Source: Siniperca chuatsi (taxonomy: Eukaryota > Chordata > Actinopteri > Centrarchiformes > Sinipercidae). From it: DNA of 64,000 nucleotides. Positions 45,713 through 57,905 of the stretch are shown here, piece after piece. The stretch lies in NCBI RefSeq assembly GCF_020085105.1, contig NC_058055.1:27813372-27877371 (forward strand). Direction: 5' to 3'. Positions within the stretch are counted from its first letter, which is position 1. Each line of letters starts with the position of its first letter. The position numbers were made by a program, and so were the translations under genes. Under the pieces are notes generated by a model. That model saw only the letters and a list, made by a program, of their open reading frames with translations. It searched no databases and was not told the origin of the DNA.

Positions 45713-47804
45713 CCCGATTCAAACTGCCGTCGCTCATCTCTAACTCTTTTCAGACATGAAATCTGTAACGTTGCTGCTTCGGCTGTCTGTTAAAATGGCG
45801 TTAACGTTCCTCGCGGCTTCATTCAGACATTTACGGAAAGAGCTGCGCAAAGGCGACATTTGACAGATTGAGTTGAAAAGTGATGGAGAGACGGAAACCG
45901 ACGCATGTGTGAGAGGAAATAAAACACAGTTCCCAAAACTGTTGAACTTTTCCTCTGAAACGAAGCAACTCACTGCTTGTGAGCTGCTGTCTACGAGCAG
46001 GGCTGTAGCCAGGATTTTAAAAATACTGAGGTCCGCGTACCGATAGCCACCCAAAAATGTTTTCTTTGTATTAATTTAACTGTTAAATATATTGTTTTCT
46101 GTAAATTCTCTATGCACGATTGCCTAAATGCTGTCTCAAAGCATTCCCTGTGGAAAAAAACTACAAAATCCCTTAATTTTACTGTCTGCTGTTGTCCTAA
46201 AACTGTCAAGATTAACAATTTATACCCTAAAAACATCAGAATCAGCCTTTAAAAACCCACAATGTTCCCTGAAAAGTCCCTGAAACTACACTGAGGACTC
46301 ACAGTATGAGCTGGGAAACCAAAGAGTGACTTTTAGAGGCCTGAAGAGGTAAAACTACAGTAATTCAAGAGGAAAAAAAACTAATATTATGGGAATATTT
46401 AAAAGAATAAATATAATTTTCACTCATGAATGTTTTTTATAGCTTTTCTTTCCTGTTAACTGGAGGTTGCTGTGATTAACGAGAAGTCAATAATTATGAC
46501 GGGGAAACTGATCTTCCTGAAAGATATCGGATTTGGCAAACAAACGTGTCAGTCAAAGTCTGTATTCGAGGTAACGCTAATCGCTCTGGTGCTATATTGG
46601 AATAGTATTTTTAACCCTCACATGACCAACTCTGCAGCCATAAAACCATCTTGTTCCCTCATATCTCTAAAGTCCATCTCATGTGATGTAAACGCGGCAA
46701 TAGTTTGCAGCAGAGAAGAAGTTTACTTATTAATTTAACTTAAGTTACTTAAGTTTGATTATCGAGTGAATTGTTGCTGTTCCACCGAGGGATCAGAGGA
46801 GCTGGAAAACATTACAGTAAATTACATTTGGCTACTTACAGAAATAAATCGGTAAATACACGATTTAAAATTTTACCACCAGAATTTTCTCTGTGGCGTC
46901 GTGGAGATATCCGTCTACAGTACTCACACACTTTACTTAAAGTACCAATGCCACAATGTACAAAACACTCTGCTGCAAGTAAAATCCCGCATTTACAAGG
47001 TGAAGGAAGTATCGTCCGCTTCACGAAGTTAAAGCGGCTAACGGGGATCTTTCGTGATGTGTTGACTCTGGCGCCCCCCTGTGGACAAACGCAGCAGTGT
47101 TTCCACTTCCTCTTCCTGTCGTAAAGATGTGAAAGAAAGATTTTTAAACAGAGCTGTTTGCAGGATGCACAGCGATGACGTGATGTATCAGTTTGTGTCA
47201 GATTAATAACTGTAATATGACGACGGTGAAACAAAGTAAACTTACGGTACTAAAACTTTATAAGTAATAGTAATTTTGTTGAGAAAGCTCCCTTCGTAAT
47301 GTTACGTCTTTATAATAATAAGCCAACAAGATACAGCTCGGTAGCAAGGCCAGTAAAAAATGTTAGAAGCCATTTGTGTTACAGTGATGTCCGCCATGAC
47401 AGCCTGGTAAAACAGACATATTACATACCTGTCTATCTGAATGAGCGACTCGTGTTTTTGCCCCCTTTTTGCTGGTATATCGCTAATATAACGTCAAAAA
47501 ATCAAATTCTCTGAAGGAAAAAAAACTCCTCCTGCTTCCTTTTCACTGGTTTAACGTACGACTCGCCGCGAAAAATGCTAACAGGCTCTTCCGGTCCGCG
47601 TGCCGCGAATCGTTTCGCCTGATGTCGCGGGGAAAGAATAAGAATAAGAATAAGAATAAGAATAACTCTCCGGAAACAGCCGATGTTCTCGCTGACGGTG
47701 TCGTTTGCATATGTAGACCACGCAGAGGCATCGGTATTAAACTGAGACTGTTTCATAACCAGTAAAAAAAATTAAAAATAAAAACTCCTTGTAGCTGCTT
47801 TAAA

Positions 47805-48040
47805 GTATCAGCAGTAAAAGTACACGAGTATTATCGTCCTCATGCAGTAAAAGTGCTGGTTGTGCAGTAAAACGTCTCCTGCGACTGATGTTGTTAATAC
47901 TGATGCATCAGTGTTGGAGCTGACTACATCCGTCAGGTAAACGTGGTGGAGTAGAAGTAAAAAGCATCTGAAAATGTGAAGTACAAGTATCTCAAAATTG
48001 TACTTAAGTAAATGTATGTAGTTACTTTCCACCTCTGTCT
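47805..48040. repeat. Dispersed AGTAAAAG repeat copy (intron 1)
   Basis: AGTAAAAGTACACGAG, GCAGTAAAACGTCTCCTGC, GAAGTACAAGTATCTCAAAA and the terminus AGTTACTTTCCACCTCTG. Both ends present. Confidence 0.65.
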
Positions 48041-48127
48041 ATCGAAATAATTGCTTTTTTAATTGATTAATCGATTTGTCGTTACAGCTGTAAGATAAGA
48101 CGGATGTGCGGCCCTGCATGGCTGCAC

Positions 48128-48540
48128 CCAGCGGCGGAAAGTAACTGAGTACAGTTTGAGGTACTTGTACTTCACGTGAGTATTTCCATTTTCTGCTGCT
48201 TTCTGCTTTTCTCGGAGAGAAATATCGCACTTTTCCCTCCACTGTATTTAACTTAAGTAAAACTCCAGCTACTTTGCAGATTCACATTAACGATACAAAA
48301 TATTATCAAGGAATAGATGATGATGTATTGTTGTAGATTAAAATAAAACTTTATTGATCCCTCCCTGACCCAGCAGAATATAAAGTCATTAAAAAAAAAG
48401 AGCTCACAGCATTAAAGCAACGAACACATCAATACTTATACTCCAGTAATATAACATGTATTAATCTGAAATTAGTATATTTTAATACTAATAATAAATA
48501 CTTTTACTTAAGTGAGTATTTCTACACTGAAGTTTTTGGG
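48128..48540. repeat. Dispersed AGTAAAAG repeat copy, reverse (intron 1)
   Basis: Begins GCGGCGGAAAGTAACTGAGT and contains GAGGTACTTGTACTTCACGT; inverted relative to the preceding copy. The two copies are less than 100 bp apart, so the pair could form a large hairpin. Confidence 0.65.
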
Positions 48541-48879
48541 GTTTTTTATTTTTTATTTTTACTGAAGTGCTTCTCTGGCTGCACCTTGTGGGATCAAATC
48601 CAGGTGACGCAAATTCAAGTGTCACACACGCGCACGCGCGCGCGCACACACACACACACACACACTCAGGTCACACTTCACACTTCAAAGTGGGAACTGT
48701 CTTGTAAACTCTTGTCTTCTCCGCCCAGAGACAAGCAGGAGGACAAAGGCCGAGCTCAGCCGCCCGGAGTCACATCCAGCGGGGGGCATTTACATCACAA
48801 CGGCTTCAAACCGGCTTCAAACCGGATTCACACGTCTGATCCGCCACAGGCCGGTGGGAATATTTCACCTCCAGGGAAA

Positions 48880-48882
<3 letters not shown>

Positions 48883-48937
<55 letters not shown>
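48883..48937. repeat. (TA)n microsatellite
   Basis: About 27 uninterrupted TA units in cdx1 intron 1. Confidence 0.97.
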
Positions 48938-48940
<3 letters not shown>

Positions 48941-49471
48941 ATTGATCGGCAGGTTTGAAGATAAATAACGATTGATGAAGCTCACAGTTGCACGCGCAGG
49001 ATGAAGCAAGTGGCGTCAAAAAAAACACACACACATTTGCATCAAAGAGCTTTTAAAATCTGCACAACACAATAAAAACCTCTGACATCAGACCAGATGA
49101 AGAAAACTCAATATAAAATAAAATAAAACAGCTGTTTTTATTATTATTATTATTATTATTGTTATTAGTGTTATTTCCGGATCAGATGTAGAAGATGTCA
49201 CAAGTGAACTTCAGCTGCAGACACGTGCGGGACATTTGAGTATCAGTCTGCTATCGGCCTCATATTAAAATGTGAAACTGTCCGTTTGGGACGCGCAGAG
49301 ACGCGCGCGCTGCCTGAAAAGCCTTTGATGTTAAACGTCGGAGCGCGTTCCGGGTGATTTTTAAAGTGATTTGAAGCGCGAGCTGTGTGATGTTGTTAAA
49401 TATCTCAGAGTTAAATGTGAATGAGGGACGTGTGTGTGTGTGTGTGTGTGCGTGTGTGACCCGGGTCTTAC

Positions 49472-49958
49472 TGGGGTTGGTGGGCTGCGCGGAGCTGCGG
49501 CGGATCCAGTCGTACGGGTTCCTCCTCTGCGGGGATCCGGGGGACAGCTGCCCCGCAGACGCGTTTAGGGACGCGGGCATCAGCGCAGGCGGCTGTCCGG
49601 GGAACTCCAGGGGGCTGAACCCCAGGCTGGGACCCACCGTGCCGGACGCCGCTGGAGGCCCCCCGGCTGCAGCGGCGTAGTGGTGGGGCGACCAGTCGTC
49701 CCGTGTGGGCGGAGGTGGAGGCGGGTAGGCCGGGCTCCAGCCGCCGGCGCCCGGCCCGGCCTGCTGGACCGGGTGCACCTCGTTGTTGATGCCGTGGTGG
49801 TGGTGGTGGTGGTGGTAGCTGGCGAAGTCCGAGTACTGCGGCGGGGCGGGCACCGCGAAGTTCTGCGGGCTGAGGCTGAGCCCCGGGTGGCGGGACACCG
49901 GGGTCTGGTGCGGGTACATTGCCGGGTCCTTATCCAGCTGCAGGTAACTCACGTACAT
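49472..49958 (-). CDS. cdx1: Caudal-type homeobox protein, exon 1 (N-terminus)
   Basis: 487-nt exon, residues 1-162 plus one base. Starts [16 protein letters not shown], the caudal N-terminal activation motif (family MYVSYLLDKD, here with one extra Gln), then [12 protein letters not shown] and [11 protein letters not shown] typical of Cdx1/Cdx2. A run of seven histidines (49-55) and a run of six prolines (79-84) follow, then [12 protein letters not shown]. The PBX-interacting hexapeptide NPYDWI is at 147-152. The donor CCCCA/GTAAGA is strong. The ATG at 49956-49958 is fixed by the family N-terminus. The exon is a GC-rich island in AT-rich surroundings. Confidence 0.94.
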
Positions 49959-50068
49959 CTTTCCAGGTGAGGGGACGCCCTCAGCATACTGCGGATCCAG
50001 CCTGCCTCTCTGCCCCCCTCTCTCTCACCTGAGCTGGGCCTGCAGGTAAAGTGAGCTTCGCTGAGTGT

Positions 50069-50108
<40 letters not shown>

Positions 50109-50430
50109 CACCTCTCTACCTGCCCGCACCTCCACCTGTTCTCCGTCTGCGTGCGGTTTCTCCATCAGCTGCCTGTTAAAAGCTGCTGCAGTCACATGGG
50201 TGCTTTTATTGCCCCCCCTCAGTTTTTTCAGCTCTATTCAAAGACTTTATTGGCATGAACCTCTCTCTCTCTCTCTTGTTCCTCCTTACTTCATCCTCCT
50301 CATCCTCAGCCATCACAAAACATAACCCACCGCTGAATTAAAGTAAAGGTTAAAGCAGGTCACCCCCTCCACCCTCCACCCCCACCCCCACCCCCCCTCT
50401 ATCGGCCTCCATTTGCATCACAGTCCGCTG
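49959..50430 (-). promoter_or_regulatory. cdx1 5' flank / presumed promoter
   Basis: Upstream on the minus strand. Contains a (TC)n/(GA)n tract at 50070-50107, two CDX-like CAATAAA words (complements TTTATTG near 50205 and 50244) and an octamer ATTTGCAT at 50411-50418. No clear TATA box. The promoter role is by position. Confidence 0.5.

Positions 50431-52593
<2,163 letters not shown>

Positions 52594-52635
<42 letters not shown>
52594..52635. repeat. (CA)n microsatellite
   Basis: About 20 CA units directly beside the DR5-like site. Confidence 0.97.
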
Positions 52636-52636
<1 letters not shown>

Positions 52637-52642
52637 GCGGGG

Positions 52643-52659
52643 AGGTCACCTGAAGGTCG
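52643..52659 (+). promoter_or_regulatory. DR5 retinoid response element-like site
   Basis: AGGTCACCTGAAGGTCG: two half-sites (AGGTCA, AGGTCG) as a direct repeat spaced by five bases, about 2.7 kb upstream of the cdx1 start. RAR/RXR binds DR5 elements, and Cdx1 is a known retinoic-acid target in mouse. One mismatch in the second half-site; function not shown. Confidence 0.4.
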
Positions 52660-52667
52660 GCTTTCTG

Positions 52668-52810
52668 AACTGAAAGTAAAAAGACACAGAAGTACTTCAG
52701 TAAAAGTAGAAATACTCTGTTCTGCATTCGAAACTTTAGTACAAAAGTGTTAGCATCAAAATACACACTGAAAGTAAAAGTACTCATCCTGCAGAATGAC
52801 CCATTTCAGA

Positions 52811-52849
<39 letters not shown>
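52668..52849. repeat. Dispersed AGTAAAAG repeat copy plus (TA)n
   Basis: GAAGTACTTCAGTAAAAGTA and GAAAGTAAAAGTACTCATCC at 52668-52800, followed by (TA)18 at 52814-52849. Confidence 0.7.
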
Positions 52850-52854
<5 letters not shown>

Positions 52855-53344
52855 AGTAAAATTATGTGTTCGTGGGTGACTGGTTAATGTATAATAATGC
52901 ATCGTCATTTATTAGTTGTTTATATTTTAAATTAATAATCTGTTTCTGCGCGAGGACTCACAGGTGGAGTTTCAAAAAGGAGGTTTTATTCACCTGAAAC
53001 GAAACAGAACTACACAAAGAAACAAACTGTAGCAGTTGGTGGAAATGAACGATTAAACAAAAAAATATATAACAAACAACATATATTCTGAAGAAATGAG
53101 CAAAATCTCTGAAGTAGAAATCCAAACCAAACTAACTTCATGTTTTATCTGTTCTATTTGCTCATTTCATGCTTTTTTATCTTATGTTACATTATTTTAT
53201 TCTGTTTCATTCTCTGTCCTGATTTTATTTCGTCGAAGTTATTCTGCTGAATTGTTTTATCTTGATTTTTTGGATTTAAAGAGAAGCGCTTTATAAATAT
53301 ATATTTTTAGATGTATTGATTTGTTTGTTCTTATTCCCATTTCA

Positions 53345-53715
53345 AACGTTTCTGTAAACTCTCCTGGACGATCGTACGTGTTTATGTTCTGACCGCCACT
53401 TTGAATTATTTACACTTTGTTTGTGAGAGATCAGGTTTGCGTGCACCGCGCTAAACACTACAATACCCATGAGCCCCAGCTGCGGTTTCCATGGAGAAGA
53501 AGAATCAGAGCTGTAGCGAGATAAAAACTCTTCATCGTTGAATTTCTGAACAAAACACGTTGCTGAATTCATCCAAAAGTGACTCCGAATCCAAACGGAG
53601 ATGAATTACTCAGTCGCAGAATTTTAAGCTCTGCGATTGGATGTCTCTTGCCGAAATGCACCTTGGGAGTTGTAGTTGCTGCTTCTGTTTTTATGTCCAC
53701 ATGCTTCTTGTACCT
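53345..53715 (-). repeat. Dispersed repeat with ACTACAACTCCCA motif, copy 3
   Basis: Reverse-complement homologue of 39160-39640: CACTACAATACCCATGAGCC at 53456, CCATGGAGAAGAAGAATCAGA, and the complement of ACTACAACTCCCAAGGTGC at 53658-53676, then TTTTTATGTCCACATGCTTC. Confidence 0.75.
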
Positions 53716-55236
53716 TTGACTTATTGTTTTTTTATCAAAGAAGCAGATGTTTTCTAACGCAGTCGTTCGTCCTTTGTTGTGATGATTCAAACTCCCGAAA
53801 TAAAACGTAAAAACTAAATATGAAAGTGTTTCCTGTTGCCTGAGGTGTGAAACGTTGGTGTGTGGATGAAACCAGAAGCAGACGGAGTGAATAACTGCTG
53901 ACGGCCACGAAGCCTGAAGAGCTGAGAGCATCGGCTGTGTGTGGAGCGATGAGGAGGCTGGAGCCTTCCTCACGTGAACACATGAAACGTCACGTTTCCA
54001 TCATGTTTCCCATCGTCTGAGCTCTTTTAATGGCGTCCTCTCGCTGCGTCCTCTTCTTCTGCGACGCTTTAACGGCAGCTGGCTGGAGGATCGGCTCCAC
54101 CAGCTGTTATTGAACGTGTTGGACGGCAGACGTTTAGACAGAAACATTAAATAACATTAGAGACGGACGTGTAGCTCTCTACTGTCGTACTGTAGCTTCT
54201 GCTCCTCTACATGTTCATTTGCATGTAAAAGTACGCAGCAGCTGCAGTTTGACGTGTCGCGAGTCAACAGCTTTAAAAGAAGTCTTTCAGGAACTTTAGT
54301 CATCTGGAAACCTGCGGCGGCTCGTCTCCTGAGGGTTTCGTTTGCTGAGCGAGCGATACGGAGCGCCTTTTGACCTCTGGGAAGGTTTCTTATCAGCTCA
54401 GCTCGCAGCAGTTTTTATTTCATTTCACATGAATGCCTTCACCTGCTTTAACACGCTTGAACTCTTCCTGGATCATGTCCACATTTGTGACGTCTTTAAG
54501 GCCTGATCACTTGCAAAAGCACCAGAGACCACTTTTCAAGACCACAATTTGCAGCCATTTTTCTGCCGACAAAACCGGATGTCTTTTAGCGAGGCGTCGG
54601 GTATTTTAGCCCAAATCATGATCTTTTCCTAACCCTTACCAAACCGACCACGTAGTCCCTCTGCTTCCTGTGGAAACTTTGGAAAGAATATGTACGGTAG
54701 TCAATGGCGAGAAACAAAAAATGTTTGTATCCTGTTTGAACTGTGACACGAATTACACACGTTTTTCAATTTAAAAGATAATTTTGCACGTAAAGAAAGT
54801 CGCAGTTTGTAAGTATAAGACTCTGAAAATACGTAATTAGAAAGACTTCACACCCGAAAGTCTCGCCACGAGCCGCTGAAGCTACGACGCTTGTGTGTTT
54901 CGTACATGGATGTATAAAGTGCCGGATTTAGTCAAACGAGCAACGGGATAAAAGGACCAGGAGTCGCTGGATGAAACACATCAGGTGAGCTAACGTTACA
55001 AGGGACGGCCATGTTGGTGCTGGTGACGTATGTTGTGCGAGCGAGAGATGAAGTTCACTGAGCGGTTTCACATAAAACTAAATGGTACTAAGACAAACTG
55101 CGACTTTCTCGACTTGCAAAACTATCTTTTAAATCGACAAACATCATGTGTGTAATTCATGGCACAATTCAAACGGGATCAAAAAATGATTTGTCTCTCG
55201 CCGTTGACTACCGGAAGGGGAGGGACTCCGCCTCTC
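53716..55236. other. Intergenic spacer, no gene seen
   Basis: Moderate GC, short open frames. The stretch 53980-54120 resembles 18300-18430 in inverted orientation (TCGCTGCGTCCTCTTCTTCT, CACCAGCTGTTATTGA-type words), a further dispersed repeat. Confidence 0.5.
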
Positions 55237-55950
55237 TGTTTGAAACGTACAGATGAAACGTTTGAAACGTACAGATGAAACGTTTGAAACGTACAGATGA
55301 AACGTTTGAAACGTAAAGATGAAACGTTTGAAACGTACAGATGAAACGTTTGAAATGTAAAGATGAAACGTTTGAAACGTAAAGATGAAACGTTTGAAAC
55401 GTAAAGATGAAACGTTTGAAACGTACAGATGAAACGTTTGAAACGTACAGATGAAACGTTTGAAATGTAAAGATGAAACGTTTGAAACGTACAGATGAAA
55501 CGTTTGAAACGTAAAGATGAAACGTTTGAAACGCGATACAGATGAAACGTTTGAAACGCGATAATGAAACGTTTGAAACGTAAAGATGAAACGTTTGAAA
55601 CGTAAAGATGAAACGTTTGAAACGTACAGATGAAACGTTTGAAACGTACAGATGAAACGTTTGAAATGTAAAGATGAAACGCTTGAAACGTACAGATGAA
55701 ACGTTTGAAACGTGATGAAACGTTTGAAACGTAAAGATGAAACGCTTGAAACGTAAAGATGAAACGCTTGAAACGCATACAGATGAAAACGCGTTTGAAA
55801 CGTACAGATGAAACGTTTGAAATGTAAAGATGAAACGTTTGAAACGTACAGATGAAACGTTTGAAACGTAAAGATGAAACGTTTGAAACGTACAGATGAA
55901 ACGTTTGAAACGTACAGATGAAACGTTTGAAACGTACAGATGAAACGTAT
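55237..55950. repeat. 22-bp minisatellite, about 32 units
   Basis: Tandem units GATGAAACGTTTGAAACGTA plus CA or AA, 22 bp each, with occasional indels and CGCG variants. Minus-strand frames of 264 and 288 codons pass through it because the unit has no stop on that strand in any phase; they repeat a 22-residue peptide and are not evidence of a gene. Confidence 0.96.
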
Positions 55951-56076
55951 CCGTGGTTTGCAGAAACGTACAATTGCTACATTATTCTGGCGATTTGGTC
56001 GCATAATCATGACGTTGTGTCCTTTACTGTCTTATCTTCGATGTTCAATACCAGAATCTTAAGAGAATATCGCGTA

Positions 56077-56123
<47 letters not shown>

Positions 56124-57196
56124 AGATGAAAGACGTGCAGAGGAGAAGGTGCTTTTCAGCCCTGAGTACAGTCTGCAGGTCTTCCTCTCAGACTGCAGAA
56201 TGAAAATGAAACTCAACAAACAGCATTTAATACTTTTTTTGTTTGTTTGTTTTCAGAGATATTTCTGGAGCTGCCTGATCACCACACAACATATTTTATT
56301 TTTTTTCCAGCTGTGAGCAGCTCCTCCAGTTTCGAACACACTACATACTAAAAACCAGTGGTGGAGACTAACTGAGTACATTTACCCAAGTACTGTAACT
56401 GTACTTGTATTAATTAAAATGAGCTCCACCTTCAGCAGCTGCAACATTAAAGTAATGAACACATTAATGCATCAATAATTATAATCCAATAATGTAATAT
56501 ATGTATAATGAAATGGGCCTACTTTTACTATTATGACACTTTAAGTATATTCTGATGCTAATACTTTTGCATTTTTACTTACCTATTATGCTTTCCCTTA
56601 TTTTCTGTCATGTTACAATGTCGGATGTTCATATTAAACGTGGCCAAAGTTTCAAATAATGAGGTAAACAAATGTAAAAGTAAAAGTAATCCCTGTGAGC
56701 AGAAAGCTCAGGCTTCAGACTGCTAGCTTATAATTATGAATACTAGCTTTCCAACGTATTTTTCTACTTTCGTGTTGAGCTGACGTCAGCTGGGCACGGA
56801 TGTCCTCATACGGTCATCTGCACGCCCACGGATCTGTCTCAGTTATTCGCCACTCTGCTCGAGGCGCTTTCTCCAGCGCTGCCGCGGCGCTAAAACAAAA
56901 TGCGGAGAAGTGTCTGGCTTTGCGAAAACTACTCTGCTCGAGATCGCTCTTCAAGTTTTTGGAGTTTGATCAGCTTGTCTCGCAGAAAGTGCTTTTTCAG
57001 TTGTGAAGGAAAGTTAGTTAGGTTCTTGATGGACAGATGGCTTTACTTGTTGCTAAAGTAACCGCTAACTACTGCTAAGGTAGTTAGCAGTAATATAGCT
57101 CAGTTAGCCGTGCAGCTAGCAGGCCCATTAGATAACTTAGCTGACTGGGAGCTCGGAGCCCGGGCCTGAAAACCTCCAAAGCTCCTGAGCCAGTAG

Positions 57197-57232
<36 letters not shown>

Positions 57233-57238
57233 TTTACC
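55951..57238. other. Intergenic spacer with repeats
   Basis: (AAT)15 at 56077-56121; dispersed AGTAAAAG repeat at 56360-56720; a 68-codon frame at 56800-57006 of unknown meaning; (TA)12(GA)6 at 57197-57231. Confidence 0.55.
56360..56720. repeat. Dispersed AGTAAAAG repeat copy
   Basis: GTGGTGGAGACTAACTGAGT, ACATTTACCCAAGTACTGTA and CTCCACCTTCAGCAGCTGCA, also found at 57239-57715. Confidence 0.65.
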
Positions 57239-57715
57239 TGTGGTGGAATGTAACTTTTACTCAAGTACTGTACTTAACTACACATTTGAGGTACTTCTAC
57301 TTTACTTGAGTCTTTTCTTTTCATGCCACTTTCTACTTGTACTCCGCTACATCTCAGAGGGAAATATTTTTATTTTATTTTTATGGATTAAGCTACCCAG
57401 CAGTATATAAAATAATCAAAATAAGCTCCACCTTCAGCAGCTGCAACATTAAAGTGATGAACACATTAATGCATCAATAACTATAATCCAAAAATATAAT
57501 GTTGTTCTGAAATGGGCCGTTCAAATGAGTACTTTTACTTAAGTAACATTTTCAGTTTCATTGCAGGACCTTTACTTATAACAGAGTATTTTCACAGTGT
57601 GGTATTAGTACATTTCATTATTTTTTTATTAGTTGTATATATTTTTATTATATATTTATAAGTAGCTAGTAACTAAAGCTGAAGTAAAAGATATGAATAG
57701 TGCTTCCTCCACCGC
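57239..57715. repeat. Dispersed AGTAAAAG repeat copy, near-complete
   Basis: Begins TGTGGTGGAATGTAACTTTT and ends AGTGCTTCCTCCACCGCTGG; the two ends are inverted relatives. Interior shares CTCCACCTTCAGCAGCTGCA and TGAACACATTAATGCATCAA with 56360-56720. Confidence 0.7.
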
Positions 57716-57766
57716 TGGTTTTTAGTGTTTTTATTATGGGTGTTGTGATCTCGGATCTGCTGATAA

Positions 57767-57776
57767 TCTCGCGAGA
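57767..57776. promoter_or_regulatory. TCTCGCGAGA promoter element (taf9)
   Basis: A perfect palindromic TCTCGCGAGA 94 bp upstream of the taf9 ATG. This CGCG element is bound by BANP (and reported for ZBTB33) and drives TATA-less CpG-island promoters of essential genes. No TATA box is evident here. The position immediately upstream of exon 1 supports a core promoter role. Confidence 0.8.
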
Positions 57777-57869
57777 TGTTACGCGCTGACCAGCAGGCGT
57801 CGCGCTACAGTTGTTTCTGTGAGCTGAAACAGTAGAAGAAGAAGTGACGGCGCTGCGGGGAAAATCAAA

Positions 57870-57905
57870 ATGTCCGCTCCGAAAACCATCCCGAAAGATG
57901 CTCAG
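57870..57905 (+). CDS. taf9: TAF9, exon 1 (N-terminus)
   Basis: First coding exon, 12 codons, MSAPKTIPKDAQ, ending in phase 0 at CAG/GTAATG. Human TAF9 begins with a slightly longer tail and then SPKSMPKDAQ, so the start fits the family. The ATG follows a purine-rich leader with AAAATCAAA just before it and is the first ATG after the CGCG element. TAF9 is the H3-like histone-fold partner of TAF6 in TFIID and SAGA, acting in the nucleus at Pol II promoters. Confidence 0.9.

Larger units (their letters stand above)
41412..49471 (-). other. cdx1 intron 1 (8.06 kb)
   Basis: Bounded by GT at the exon 1 side (GTAAGA) and AG before exon 2. No other gene inside. Holds a palindromic MITE (41868-42240), a 199-bp TTAA-flanked MITE (43729-43927), a MITE fragment (45648-45712), two copies of the dispersed AGTAAAAG repeat, an (AAGAAT)n array at 47635-47664, a mixed CG/CA array at 48622-48664, a (TA)27 array at 48883-48937 and a (GT)n tract at 49430-49458 only 13 bp inside the donor. 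Confidence 0.85.

Noticed and set aside
55144-56010. 288- and 264-codon minus-strand frames
   Set aside because: They consist almost entirely of the 22-bp minisatellite and repeat a 22-residue peptide in different phases.
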